A stretch of DNA of 64,000 bases from JAHHTP01 sp964587555. Its GTDB lineage: Bacteria > Bacillota > Clostridia > Oscillospirales > Ruminococcaceae. The DNA is taken from assembly GCA_964587555.1 (NCBI GenBank), contig CAZPLR010000003.1:1-64000 (forward strand), given 5' to 3'. The notes below the pieces were generated by a model that saw only the letters and a list, made by a program, of their open reading frames with translations, made no database searches and was not told the origin of the DNA. A program made the translations under genes and the position numbers. Within the stretch, counting starts at the first letter, position 1; each line of letters opens with the position of its first letter. Positions 33,118-42,634 of this stretch are shown in pieces.

Positions 33118-34443
33118 TCATTCCATCCTTTCTGCCGTTTTCTGCGCGTCCGTTTCCGCAGCCGGTTTCTCCGGCAGCGCGATTGACATGACGCTGTTCT
33201 CCAACGAAAAGCCGCTTTGCAGCAGCCGCTGCGCATCCTCTAATGTCAGCGCGCTCAGTTCCCTCAACTCCACATATGCGTCGCTTTCCGCGCAAAAATA
33301 AGCGGAAATCATCGTTTCGGCAATCTCCTCGGCGCTGTCAAATCCGCCGACCAGCGCGCCGTAAAGCGACCGTTTTGCGCAATCGAAAAGCACTGGATCC
33401 AGTCCCTCTGCTTTGCAGCGGAGAATTTCCGCGTCGATCATCCGCCTGACCCGTTCCGGATCCTTGGAGTATCCGCCGAAAATGCAGGCGTTGTAACCGC
33501 GTCCAAGCAGCGTTTCGGTTGAAAAGCCGTTGTCGATCAGACCCTCCTGATACAGCCTTTGATATAACGGGCTGCAATCGCCCGCCAACACATCCAGCAC
33601 CAGATCATAAAGCAGCCCATAGCGCGGCATATCCGCCTCCCCGACCGGGCGTTCCTTAATACCATAGTAAAAAAGCGGCGCTGCGACCGGAAGACGCTCT
33701 CGTACCTCACGCTTGGAAACCTCTTCTGGCTCATAGATCTCTCCGCGCGTGATCTGCGCCGGCTCATCCGGCAAAAGGTTTTCTTCCACGATTCGAACCG
33801 CGCGCTCCTCGTCGAAATTGCCGGCGATTGCAACCGCCATATTGCTCAAGCGGTAAAAGCTGCGGTAACAGTCATAAAGCATTCCTTCGTCGATCCTTTC
33901 GATGCTCTCAACCGTTCCGGCAACCTCATAGCGAACCGGATGATTTTGATACATCGCCTGAAGCAAATGAAAATATACCCGCCACGACGGGGTATCCTGA
34001 TACATCTGAATCTCCTGCGCGATGATGCCGCGTTCGCGCTGCACATTTTCCTTTGTAAAATACGGGCGCTGCACAAACTGCAAAAGGCAGGCAAGCGACC
34101 TCTCAAAATCCTGCGCGGTGGAAAACAGGTAACAGGTTTTATCAAAGCTTGTAAACGCATTGGCGTGGGCACCGGCTTTCGAAAAAAGCTCAAACGCATC
34201 GCCATCCTCGCTTTCAAACAGCTTATGCTCCAAATAATGCGCGACTCCCTGCGGAATTTGGATAAAGCCTTCCCCCGCGTTCTTTTGAAAAACGGTATCG
34301 GTTGAGCCAAATTTTACACCGAACACAGCGTAAGCGGTTGAAGACGACTCCATCGGATAGCACAGGAGCTTTAGCCCCGACGCATGGGTGTAGACATGGT
34401 ATTCCTCGTTTAATTCCGCACTGCGGATAATCTCCTTTTTCAT
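33118..34443 (-). CDS. M16 zinc peptidase (YmfH-like)
   Basis: M16 family metallopeptidase of 441 residues. The inverted zinc motif is HYLEH in GVAHYLEHKLFE near residue 72, with the downstream Glu supplied by the ERGIIAQEIQMY helix. It resembles Bacillus YmfH. It forms a pair with the next upstream gene: the two M16 halves usually assemble as a dimer with one zinc-bearing subunit (this one) and one lacking zinc. Function in Bacillus-type bacteria is poorly known; substrates may be signal or processing peptides. Its start overlaps the stop of its partner by 4 bases. Confidence 0.9.
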   Translation of the reverse strand: MKKEIIRSAELNEEYHVYTHASGLKLLCYPMESSSTAYAVFGVKFGSTDTVFQKNAGEGFIQIPQGVAHYLEHKLFESEDGDAFELFSKAGAHANAFTSFDKTCYLFSTAQDFERSLACLLQFVQRPYFTKENVQRERGIIAQEIQMYQDTPSWRVYFHLLQAMYQNHPVRYEVAGTVESIERIDEGMLYDCYRSFYRLSNMAVAIAGNFDEERAVRIVEENLLPDEPAQITRGEIYEPEEVSKREVRERLPVAAPLFYYGIKERPVGEADMPRYGLLYDLVLDVLAGDCSPLYQRLYQEGLIDNGFSTETLLGRGYNACIFGGYSKDPERVRRMIDAEILRCKAEGLDPVLFDCAKRSLYGALVGGFDSAEEIAETMISAYFCAESDAYVELRELSALTLEDAQRLLQSGFSLENSVMSIALPEKPAAETDAQKTAERME

Positions 34444-35741
34444 GCGTCCTCCACATCCTCCTCCGATACTGCGTCCTGCCCTTCCAATCGATAGACGGTG
34501 TCAAGCCGCATCCGCTGCGCCGCTTCCACGATCTCCTGCCTTGTCACCGTCTCCAGTCTAGCAATCTCCTCCGCAGGCGACAGGGTCAAATCAGAAAGCA
34601 GCCTGCCCAAATACCAGCCCTCCAAGGAGCCCGGTTCATCGGACACCGAGCGATAGGAATTCACGATCGAAAGCCTTGCCTTCTCAATCTCCTCGTCGGT
34701 AAAGTTTCCGCCTTGCATCGCCGCAACCTGCTCCTCCACCGCGTCAAGCGCCTGATCCAGCTTTTGCCGCTGCACGCCGCAGTCGATCAAAAGCAGGCTT
34801 AAAATACGGTCGTAGCTGGAACCGCAGTAATAGCATAGACCTTTCTCCTCCCGCACATGCGTAAACAGCTTCGAGCTTGCCGTACCGCCAAGCATCGTGT
34901 TCATCAGCCGTATCGCAGGCAAAAGCGGGTCGGTCTGTTCCGTATGCAGCGTATAGGCGGCGACCAGCCGGGATTGCGCGATCTCGATCTGCTCACGGCA
35001 CTCCTGCGGCGCATGGACCGCAAGCGGCTGCGTCAGCCGACATGGGCAAAAACACCGCTCTACCTTAGAGAGCGCTTCTGCAAACTGCCGTTTGACCGGT
35101 TCAAAATCCGCGTTCCCAATGCAGAGTATCTCGATCTGCGCGGTACGCAGAATCCGGAGATAGGCTTCCATCTGGCTCTGGCGGGTGATACGTTTGGCGT
35201 CCTCCTCCTCGCCGAGCCGGGAAAGCCCGCAGGCGCTCCCACGCGCAATCTGCATCATCGCACGGTGCAGCGCATATCCGCGCTTATCGTTGATGACGGC
35301 GCGGATATCGTCGATCAGCCGCTCCTTTTCCAACGCGACATACTCACTCGAAAAAAGCCCGTCGGATTCGGTAAACGGGTCGAAGATTACCTCGCACAGC
35401 AGTTTTGCAAGCCCTGCGGCAATCGGCTTACCGTCCGGCGCATAGGGGTCGCCAATCCCGCCTGCGCCGATGCTGATTAACTGGCAGTTGCCGAATTTGG
35501 AAACCGCATCCGACATACCTGCGCCATACATCAGCGCCAGCTTTTTGCCCAGCTCGGTGAAGGAGGGCGTAAGCCGCGTCGCGTTCTTGAGCAGCCCAAA
35601 CAGCATCGCGTGATCCGCCGCCTGTTCTCTGCACATCGGCGTTAGAAACGCAACCGTGATGCGGCAGCGTTTAAAACGGGAATCCTTTAGCATATGAAAA
35701 CGAACGCCTTCGCGCAGAAGGACAGTCTGCAATTCCTCCAT
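34440..35741 (-). CDS. M16-like peptidase subunit without zinc motif (YmfF-like)
   Basis: M16 family homologue of 433 residues that lacks HxxEH at the N-terminal helix (the equivalent reads HAMLFGLLKNATR) but retains the HVREEKGLCYYCG segment with the Arg/Tyr pair in the C-terminal half, as in the inactive subunit of two-gene M16 systems (Bacillus YmfF). It probably forms a heterodimer with the zinc-bearing protein encoded next. The start is set by AAAGGGG upstream; the long N-terminal frame extension crosses the promoter and is rejected. First gene of the operon M16-M16-lgt-flavoprotein-folD. Confidence 0.88.
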   Translation of the reverse strand: MEELQTVLLREGVRFHMLKDSRFKRCRITVAFLTPMCREQAADHAMLFGLLKNATRLTPSFTELGKKLALMYGAGMSDAVSKFGNCQLISIGAGGIGDPYAPDGKPIAAGLAKLLCEVIFDPFTESDGLFSSEYVALEKERLIDDIRAVINDKRGYALHRAMMQIARGSACGLSRLGEEEDAKRITRQSQMEAYLRILRTAQIEILCIGNADFEPVKRQFAEALSKVERCFCPCRLTQPLAVHAPQECREQIEIAQSRLVAAYTLHTEQTDPLLPAIRLMNTMLGGTASSKLFTHVREEKGLCYYCGSSYDRILSLLLIDCGVQRQKLDQALDAVEEQVAAMQGGNFTDEEIEKARLSIVNSYRSVSDEPGSLEGWYLGRLLSDLTLSPAEEIARLETVTRQEIVEAAQRMRLDTVYRLEGQDAVSEEDVEDA

Positions 35742-35804
35742 GTAAGAGCCCCTTTCTGTTCCGTCTTTTCCGGCGGGCGTCCCGCCGCAGCACGATACAA
35801 TCTT

Positions 35805-35833
35805 ATCATACCGCTTTTGAGAGCAGGTGTCAA
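35805..35833 (-). promoter_or_regulatory. sigma-A promoter of the M16-lgt-folD operon
   Basis: Perfect TTGACA, 17-base spacer, TATGAT on the minus strand. Confidence 0.83.
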
Positions 35834-35880
35834 GTGTTTGCCCGAAAAACGCGCTCCTTTCTCCTCTTTTGCTATATACG

Positions 35881-35916
35881 AAAAGCGGCCTGCAAGCCAA
35901 ACGCCGCAGACCGCTT
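35881..35916 (-). terminator. intrinsic terminator of pfkA
   Basis: 11-bp stem AAGCGGTCTGC/GCAGGCCGCTT with one G-U pair, followed by TTTT; it lies just after the pfkA stop and before the next promoter. Confidence 0.78.
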
Positions 35917-35931
35917 ATCAATTTCATCTTT

Positions 35932-36978
35932 TTAGAACGAGGTGTCGTCCATGACCTGATACATATCGCCGGAAATCGTCTTTTTCATCTTCAGCGCTTC
36001 TTGGATATCATAGTCGACGACCCTGCCGTCCTGACGCGCAACTACGCGGTTGGTCTTCCCCTCGTCGATCAGCTCTACCGCGTGATGCCCCATCTCGGAG
36101 GCAACAATGCGGTCGCGCAAAGACGGGGATCCGCCGCGCTGCACATGACCCAAAATCGTCGCTCTGGATTCCGCACCGGTGTGCTTCTCAATATACTCCG
36201 CGATCGCTTCGGTATCCATGTTGCGGCCTTCAAACTCCGGATCGTCCAAGCCTTCCATCGGCTTTGCAAACTTCTTGTTGCCAACGCCTTCCGCAACGAT
36301 AACGACAAAGAAACGCTTGCCCATCGCCTTTGCTACGTTGATCTTATTCACGACAGCCTTCAGGTTATTGCGCTTGTCGGCGATCTTCTCCTCGATCAAA
36401 ACGCCGGTCGCGCCGCATGCCACGCTGCAATTGAGCGCAATATGACCTGCATGACGTCCCATAACCTCGACAACCGCACATCTTTCGTGCGACATGGTTG
36501 TGTCACGCAGCTTATCTACCATCTCGACCACCGTGTTCATCGCGGTATCATAGCCAATGGTATAGTCGCTGCACGCAATATCGTTGTCAATCGTGCCCGG
36601 CACGCCGACGCAGCGGATGCCCTTGCGCGATAACTCGGAAGCGCCGCGGAACGAACCGTCCCCGCCGATCACGACAAGACCGATCATGTTCTGCTCCAGA
36701 CAGCGCTGTTTGCCCTTCTCCACGCCGGAATCCTCTTTGAACTCCTTACAGCGGGCAGTCCCTAAGATTGTGCCGCCGCGCTGAATGATGTTGGAAACGT
36801 CGCGGATGCCAAGCTCCACAAATTCACCGTCCAGCAATCCCTGATAACCATGGCAGACGCCAAGCATTTTGTAGCCTTTCTGAATACCAGTGCGCACCAC
36901 CGAACGGATCGCTGCGTTCATACCCGGCGCGTCGCCGCCGCTTGTCAATACGCCAATCACCTTTTTGTCCTCAGCCAT
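35932..36978 (-). CDS. pfkA: ATP-dependent 6-phosphofructokinase
   Basis: Glycolytic kinase converting fructose-6-phosphate to fructose-1,6-bisphosphate, 348 residues. The ATP site has GGDAPGMNAAIRS and IGGDGSF (the Gly after GGD favours ATP over pyrophosphate); the catalytic loop is PGTIDND; MGRHAGHIAL and HVQRGGSPS bind sugar phosphates. GGAGG 7 bases before the start. It follows dnaE but has its own promoter and terminator, giving independent expression as for fba. Confidence 0.97.
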   Translation of the reverse strand: MAEDKKVIGVLTSGGDAPGMNAAIRSVVRTGIQKGYKMLGVCHGYQGLLDGEFVELGIRDVSNIIQRGGTILGTARCKEFKEDSGVEKGKQRCLEQNMIGLVVIGGDGSFRGASELSRKGIRCVGVPGTIDNDIACSDYTIGYDTAMNTVVEMVDKLRDTTMSHERCAVVEVMGRHAGHIALNCSVACGATGVLIEEKIADKRNNLKAVVNKINVAKAMGKRFFVVIVAEGVGNKKFAKPMEGLDDPEFEGRNMDTEAIAEYIEKHTGAESRATILGHVQRGGSPSLRDRIVASEMGHHAVELIDEGKTNRVVARQDGRVVDYDIQEALKMKKTISGDMYQVMDDTSF

Positions 36979-37115
36979 ACTTTTTCCTCCACCTTTACCG
37001 CCGCTTCAAAAGCCGCGTGATTATGTATTGTTACCTGTCCTGCCGTTTCCCCTTTCCCGAAAAAAATAGGAAAACGGCAAATCTCATTTTTCGTTTCGCA
37101 AATACAAACACAAAA

Positions 37116-37141
37116 CCGGACTGTATTTCTTCGCAATCCGG
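37116..37141 (-). other. hairpin in the pfkA leader
   Basis: Stem CCGGATTG/CAGTCCGG with one G-U pair, followed by TTTTG, between the pfkA promoter and gene. It could end dnaE read-through or act as a weak attenuator for pfkA. Confidence 0.4.
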
Positions 37142-37160
37142 CCTCGCTGCCATCAATTTG

Positions 37161-37189
37161 ATTGTATCGCAAATTCTGCTTTCTGTCAA
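37161..37189 (-). promoter_or_regulatory. sigma-A promoter of pfkA
   Basis: Perfect TTGACA, 17-base spacer, TACAAT on the minus strand; the -35 lies 6 bases past the dnaE stop. Confidence 0.85.
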
Positions 37190-37194
37190 CCGGT

Positions 37195-40100
37195 TTATTC
37201 TTTTTTTCTCTTTTTCGCCACAATTTGTGCTTCTCCGAATATATCTTTTAGCTGATTTGATAGCTCTAAATCAAAGGAAATATCCTGCGTTTTCCATCGC
37301 AGATACTGCTTCTCATCAGCAAAATAGAGAAAGACCCTGTCTTTGCCGGGATACTTCTTCAAAAGCGCGGGCAGCCGGCGCAGTCTTTCATCCTGCTTCG
37401 AATCCGCACGGATATAGACGTCAAGCGGAAAATGCTCCCCCTGCGGGAAATGCTTCTTCATTTCTTCCGGCGAAAGGATGCTGGAAACCGCAAGCTGCAC
37501 ATCCCCCTCCGCACGGCGCAGACTGCCGTACACAAACGCCAAAGTGCCGTTATACAGCATCGATTCACAGTGGGCAAACGCCGCAGGAAAGACGATACAG
37601 GATAAGCTGCCGCTCTGGTCCGCCAGCGTAAAAAGCGACATCTGTCTGCCCTTTTTGGTGCGGATGCGCCGCACACCGTTTATCATTCCCAGAAGCAAAA
37701 CCTCCATTCCGTATGCGTCGCCGCCTAACCGCTTGACGCCCGCAATCTCGATCGTGTTTGGCGGGATGTCGTAAAGCGGGATATCGTCCAACGGATGTCC
37801 GCTTAGATAGATGCCGGTCGCCTCCTCCTCCTGCAAAAGCCGCTGCATCGGCGTAGGCGCGGGCGCGTTTGGCCAGACAAAGCCGCTTTTTTGCGGCGCG
37901 TCTTCGGAAAACAGGCTCAGCTGCCCGTCGATCTGCTGGCGGGAAACATCCCGATAGCGATATAACAGCTCGTCGGCGGCGGCAGCCATCTCGGCGCGGT
38001 TATGCGTTTCCAACTGATCGAAGCATCCGGCGTAGATCAGCGGCAGAAGGGTGGTTTTTCCGCAGTCGATCCCCGCCATCCGCCGGCAGAAATCCTCCAA
38101 AGAGGAGAACATGCCGTTCTTTTCCCGCTCGGCGACCACCCGCAGCGCAAATTGCTTTCCGACCCCATGGATCGCCTGCAGCCCAAAGCGGATGCCGCCG
38201 TTCTCTGCGGAAAACGCCGCCTTCGCCTTGTTGATCTCCGGCGGAAGTATCCGGATCCGAAGCGTTTCACAGTGAGAAGCATAGCTTACAAGCTTCCCGC
38301 CGCTGCCGTAAAACGCGTTCATAAGCGCGGCGTAGTACTGCGCCGGATAAAACCTGCGGCAATAGGCGGTCTGATAAACCAAATACGCATATGCCGCCGC
38401 GTGGGATTTGGAGAACGCATAGGAGGCAAAATCGAGCATCAAAAGGAAGATTTTCTTTGCCGTTTCTTCCTCTACGCCATTCTGGATGCATCCGGAAAGA
38501 AAGCGTTCCTCCTCCCTTTCCATGATTTCCGGCTTACGCTTCGCCATTGCCCGGCGCACAAGATCCGCTTGACCATAGGAGTAGCCGGCAAGCGTCCTGC
38601 AAATCTGCATCACCTGCTCCTGATAGACAATGCAGCCGTAGGTTTCGCCTAAAATATCCTTTAGCGCCGGATGCAGAAAGCTCACCTGCGACGGATTATG
38701 CCGCCCCCTCACATAATCGGGGATAATGTCCATCGGGCCCGGACGGTACAGCGCAATCACTGCGATGATGTCTTCAAACCGTTCCGGCATAAGCTGCTGC
38801 AAAACCCGCCGAATCCCGTCGCTTTCCAGCTGAAACACGCCGTCGGTCTCACCTCTGGAGAGCATCTCATAGACCTCTCTTGCGTCAAGCGGCAGCCCTT
38901 GCAGTGAAAATTCCGGATTTTCCTTTCGAACCTCTTTTTCACAGTCGTGCAGAACGGTCAGGGTGCGCAGTCCCAGAAAATCGATCTTTAAAAGACCCAA
39001 ATGCTCCAATTCGGTCATGTTGTACTGTGTAACCATCACATCGTCGTTGCGGGACAGCGGCACATACTCCTCCACCGCCTTCGGCGTAATGACGACGCCG
39101 GCGGCATGGGTCGCGCTATGGCGCGGCAGTCCCTCGACCAGCCTGCAGGCGTCGACAAGCTGCTTTACCTGTGGATTGTCCGCATACAGTCTTGCAAGCT
39201 CCTTATTGTCCTGCAAAACACGTTCCAGCGTCGTATGCGCGCCGCTGGGGATCATTTTTGCAATTGAACCGTAAAGCGACGGTTCAAGATGCATTGCCCT
39301 GCCGACGTCACGCACCGCCGCGCGTGCCGAAAGCGTACCGAAGGTGACGATCTGCGCGACGTTTTTCTCGCCGTAGCGTCTAATGATATAATCGATGACC
39401 TCGTTTCTGCGTTCATAGCAGAAATCGATATCAAAATCCGGCATGCTAACCCGTTGAGGATTCAAAAAACGTTCAAATAAAAGCCCGTGGCGCAGCGGAT
39501 CGATCTGGGTAATACCGACGCAGTAAGCGACAAGGCTGCCCGCGCCGGAGCCGCGCCCCGGCCCGACCGGAATATCGTTTTTATGCGCATAGTCAACAAA
39601 ATCCGCGACGATCAGAAAATAATCGACAAACCCCATCTGCTCGATGATACCAAGCTCACGCTGAAGCCGCTCCTTAACCTCGTCGGTTTGCGGCAGCCCC
39701 CGTTTTTTCGCTCCTCTTGCGCACAGATAGCGCAGATACGCCGCGTTATCCTGCACGCCCGGCTCATGGTACTGCGGGAGAAGCAGCTTGCCAAATTCCA
39801 GCCGCAGATTGCAGCTTCCGGCGATCCTTGACGTGTTATAAATCGCCATCGGGCAATCGACCATCAGCCGCTCCATTTCATCCGCGGACTTAAGATAATA
39901 CTCGCTGCCGCGCCCCAAATTCTCCTTTCGGGAAGGATCGGCGATGTCGCACAGAAGCTGCTGGGCAAATGCGTCGCTCGGCTGCAAAAAATGCACGTCG
40001 TTGGTCGCGCAAAGTGGGATTCCGGTTTCCTGCGAAAGCTTCATCAGTTCTCTTTTCAAAAACCGCTCGGACGGCAGCCCATGATCCATAACTTCCAGAT

Positions 40101-40608
40101 AAAATCGCCCGCGCGAAAAGATTTCCGCAAACGCGCACGCGTCCGATTTGGCGCGCGCATAATCACGCTGCAGCAGGCATCTTGCAATGTGGCCGCGCTC
40201 GCAGCCGGAAAGGGCGATCAGCCCCTCGGAAAACGGCGCAATCTCCTGCATGGAAACAACCGGATGCGCCCCGGTCTGATTCCTTGCGCCGAGGGATACA
40301 ATACGCAGCAGGTTATGGTAGCCGATCTGATTCTGGCAAAGCACCGTCAAATGCTCTTCCTCGCCCAAGGCGGAGGAGGCGTTCCCATACTCCTTCACAT
40401 AAAGCTCGCATCCAATGATTGGCTTAATCCCTGCGGCGGCGCAGGCTTCGTAAAACTGCACCGCGCCGTATAAAACGCCATGGTCGGTGATCGCACAGGC
40501 GGTCATATTCAATTCCTTCAGCCGGCTCACCAGCCGCTCGATCCGGCATACGCCGTCCAATAGGCTGTAGGGCGTATGCAGGTGCAGATGAACAAACTCG
40601 CTGCTCAT
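37195..40608 (-). CDS. dnaE: DNA polymerase III subunit alpha (DnaE)
   Basis: Replicative C-family DNA polymerase of 1137 residues. Order of domains: PHP domain from the N terminus (HLHLHTPYSLLDG), palm with the catalytic aspartates in PDFDIDF and the GRGSGAGSLVAYC motif, fingers, helix-hairpin-helix region, and an OB-fold domain with LLGMINGVRRIRTKKG near residue 980. It lacks the exonuclease insertion of PolC, as expected of DnaE. Start: AAAGGAG is 12 bases before this ATG; an in-frame GTG three codons upstream is only 3 bases from it, so the true start is uncertain. The gene follows whiA by 30 bases. Confidence 0.96.
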   Translation of the reverse strand: MSSEFVHLHLHTPYSLLDGVCRIERLVSRLKELNMTACAITDHGVLYGAVQFYEACAAAGIKPIIGCELYVKEYGNASSALGEEEHLTVLCQNQIGYHNLLRIVSLGARNQTGAHPVVSMQEIAPFSEGLIALSGCERGHIARCLLQRDYARAKSDACAFAEIFSRGRFYLEVMDHGLPSERFLKRELMKLSQETGIPLCATNDVHFLQPSDAFAQQLLCDIADPSRKENLGRGSEYYLKSADEMERLMVDCPMAIYNTSRIAGSCNLRLEFGKLLLPQYHEPGVQDNAAYLRYLCARGAKKRGLPQTDEVKERLQRELGIIEQMGFVDYFLIVADFVDYAHKNDIPVGPGRGSGAGSLVAYCVGITQIDPLRHGLLFERFLNPQRVSMPDFDIDFCYERRNEVIDYIIRRYGEKNVAQIVTFGTLSARAAVRDVGRAMHLEPSLYGSIAKMIPSGAHTTLERVLQDNKELARLYADNPQVKQLVDACRLVEGLPRHSATHAAGVVITPKAVEEYVPLSRNDDVMVTQYNMTELEHLGLLKIDFLGLRTLTVLHDCEKEVRKENPEFSLQGLPLDAREVYEMLSRGETDGVFQLESDGIRRVLQQLMPERFEDIIAVIALYRPGPMDIIPDYVRGRHNPSQVSFLHPALKDILGETYGCIVYQEQVMQICRTLAGYSYGQADLVRRAMAKRKPEIMEREEERFLSGCIQNGVEEETAKKIFLLMLDFASYAFSKSHAAAYAYLVYQTAYCRRFYPAQYYAALMNAFYGSGGKLVSYASHCETLRIRILPPEINKAKAAFSAENGGIRFGLQAIHGVGKQFALRVVAEREKNGMFSSLEDFCRRMAGIDCGKTTLLPLIYAGCFDQLETHNRAEMAAAADELLYRYRDVSRQQIDGQLSLFSEDAPQKSGFVWPNAPAPTPMQRLLQEEEATGIYLSGHPLDDIPLYDIPPNTIEIAGVKRLGGDAYGMEVLLLGMINGVRRIRTKKGRQMSLFTLADQSGSLSCIVFPAAFAHCESMLYNGTLAFVYGSLRRAEGDVQLAVSSILSPEEMKKHFPQGEHFPLDVYIRADSKQDERLRRLPALLKKYPGKDRVFLYFADEKQYLRWKTQDISFDLELSNQLKDIFGEAQIVAKKRKKE

Positions 40609-40638
40609 GTCGATCACGCGCTCCTTTCTAAAAACATT

Positions 40639-41538
40639 TTACGCCTCGTTTTCCGCGATTTTACAGATTTTTGCAAACCGTCTGGACAAGGTTGAACGGT
40701 TGATTGGGATCGGATACACCTTGCATAAATCGGACAGGGAAGCGTCCGGATATGTAAGCCGCAGTCTGGCGGCAAATTGCAGCTCATTGGACAAAAGCTC
40801 CCATTTTCCGGCATTTTGCAGCTTTTTAATTGCGGCGATCTGCGCTGCCGCCGAAGCGATGGTCTTGTCCATATTCGCATATTCGCAGTTGTTCTGCCGA
40901 TTGATGCGATTGCGCAGCTCCTTCTCCATCTTTAAGTTCATCAGCTCAAAGGTACCGCTTGTCGCGCCGAGATAGGTCAAAAGCTCAATAATCGACTCAC
41001 TGTCCTTGCAGTACAGCACCTGATCGGCGCCGCGCGCGGTGATCTTAAAGCTTTCAAAGCCGCGCTGCGCAAGCAGCCCCTTCAGATAGTCGCAAAGCCA
41101 CACATCCGAAAGCGAAAACTCCAGATGATACCGCTTGTCCGGATCGACCATGCTTCCGGCGGTCAAAAACGCGCCTTTCACAAACGCCTGCGCACAGCAG
41201 CGTTTTTCCAAAACCCGCTCGCACAGCGCATCCCGCTGCTCAGCAAGATAATCCGCAACCAACGCCTGCTCGTCCTCGTCCTCAATGCTGACAAAATACA
41301 GCCTGCGCTTTCCCTTGCCCGGCGGCGGGGAAGCGATGGTTACCATCACGCCAAACAGGTCTGTCACTGTCTGTGCAAACGCGTCTGCCACCGGTTTATT
41401 TTCGGTGCGAAACCCAACGCGCGTTTTATGATACCCGCGCGAACAAAGCAAAACGCTGAAAATAAACGCCTGTTCGCAGCAAGCCTTCTGCGGCACTGTT
41501 TTGCATATCTGTTCCTTTACCTGCTGTGTAAAAGTCAT
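40639..41538 (-). CDS. whiA: WhiA sporulation/division DNA-binding protein
   Basis: DNA-binding protein of 299 residues; in Gram-positive bacteria it controls sporulation, cell division or growth. The N-terminal LAGLIDADG-like domain (CCEQAFIFSVLLCSRG, AFVKGAFLTAGS) is followed by the C-terminal helix-turn-helix, with LSNELQFAARLRLTYPDASL and NRSTLSRRF. The start is preceded by AAGGGAAGCGGGG; a GTG seven codons upstream is less likely. In many Firmicutes whiA follows rapZ and the YvcK-type protein gene; both are absent here, and murB lies directly upstream. Confidence 0.95.
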   Translation of the reverse strand: MTFTQQVKEQICKTVPQKACCEQAFIFSVLLCSRGYHKTRVGFRTENKPVADAFAQTVTDLFGVMVTIASPPPGKGKRRLYFVSIEDEDEQALVADYLAEQRDALCERVLEKRCCAQAFVKGAFLTAGSMVDPDKRYHLEFSLSDVWLCDYLKGLLAQRGFESFKITARGADQVLYCKDSESIIELLTYLGATSGTFELMNLKMEKELRNRINRQNNCEYANMDKTIASAAAQIAAIKKLQNAGKWELLSNELQFAARLRLTYPDASLSDLCKVYPIPINRSTLSRRFAKICKIAENEA

Positions 41539-41584
41539 TTCCCCGCTTCCCTTCTTCACAATATTTACCTAGGCTCCGCCGCGT

Positions 41585-42526
41585 TCAATCCTCCCAATCC
41601 CGTCCGATCAAACGAACCTCCGGCTCAAGCACAAAGCCGGTCTGCTCCCTGACAATATGGCTGACCCTTCTGGCAAGCGCGCAGACATCATGGCAGGTCG
41701 CGTTCTCTCGGTTAATCAAAAATCCCGCGTGCTTTTCGCTCACCTGCGCGCCGCCGGAGGAAAGTCCCTTACAGCCGCACTGCTCGATCAGCGCGCCCGC
41801 AAACGCGCCCGCCGGACGCTTAAAAAACGACCCGGCGCTCGGATATTCCAGCGGCTGCTTTGACTTTCTTCTTTCCATATATTCCCGCATCCGTGCTTGG
41901 ATCGCCTGCGGCGTATCCGGCGCAAAGGAAAAGACCGCGCCCAAAATAACCCCTTTTTTCCGCTGAAAAACGCTCTTGCGATAGGCAAACTCGCATTCAT
42001 CCAACGATAGCAGGCATTCCTCTCCATTTTCGTCCAAAAATAAAACCTGCTTGACCGCCTGCGAAAGTTCTCCGCCATAAGCCCCCGCGTTCATGAAAAC
42101 GCCGCCGCCTACCGAACCGGGAATGCCGTAAGCAAATTCCAACCCGGAAAGCCCATGCTTTGCCGCCTCACGGCAAAGCTTCATCAGCGGCACGCCGGCG
42201 TCTGCGTAGATTTCCTGCCCGCTGACCGTCGTTCGATTCAGCTCTCCGGTATAGATGACCACCGCGTTTAAGCCTTGGTCTGCAAACAGCAGATTCGAAC
42301 CTGCGCCGACGACAAAATACGGCGCGCGATACGCTTTACAGCATTGCAGGACGCGCTTAAGCTGATCCGTATCCTGCGGCTTCGCCAGATACGCCGCAGG
42401 ACCTCCGACGCGGAATGTCGCATACCGGGAGAGCGGCGCTTTTTTCTCTCCCGGCGCCGTTTTGCTCAATCTATCATAAAGTTCTTCTGAAAATTCAAAT
42501 TTTTCCATATCATACATATCGCACAT
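41585..42526 (-). CDS. murB: UDP-N-acetylenolpyruvoylglucosamine reductase
   Basis: FAD enzyme of about 313 residues that reduces UDP-GlcNAc-enolpyruvate to UDP-MurNAc in peptidoglycan precursor synthesis. Conserved FAD site YATFRVGGPAAYL, VGAGSNLL, GIPGSVGGGVFMNAGAYG and the catalytic serine motif PSAGSFFKRP; SGGAQVSEKHAGF near the C terminus is typical of type II MurB. Several close ATGs exist; the one with GAGG 7 bases upstream is used. It heads the murB-whiA-dnaE run. Confidence 0.96.
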   Translation of the reverse strand: MCDMYDMEKFEFSEELYDRLSKTAPGEKKAPLSRYATFRVGGPAAYLAKPQDTDQLKRVLQCCKAYRAPYFVVGAGSNLLFADQGLNAVVIYTGELNRTTVSGQEIYADAGVPLMKLCREAAKHGLSGLEFAYGIPGSVGGGVFMNAGAYGGELSQAVKQVLFLDENGEECLLSLDECEFAYRKSVFQRKKGVILGAVFSFAPDTPQAIQARMREYMERRKSKQPLEYPSAGSFFKRPAGAFAGALIEQCGCKGLSSGGAQVSEKHAGFLINRENATCHDVCALARRVSHIVREQTGFVLEPEVRLIGRDWED

Positions 42527-42579
42527 CATACGTCCTCGTTCTTCCATGCTTTTACGGAAAACGTTCCGTTCTTACGATT

Positions 42580-42608
42580 ATTATAACACGCCTTTTACAA
42601 GATTGCAA
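42580..42608 (-). promoter_or_regulatory. sigma-A promoter of murB-whiA-dnaE
   Basis: TTGCAA, 17-base spacer, perfect TATAAT on the minus strand; a small hairpin ACGGAA/TTCCGT lies in the leader. Confidence 0.82.
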
Positions 42609-42634
42609 TCACTCCGCCCCATTTCCATTTTCTC

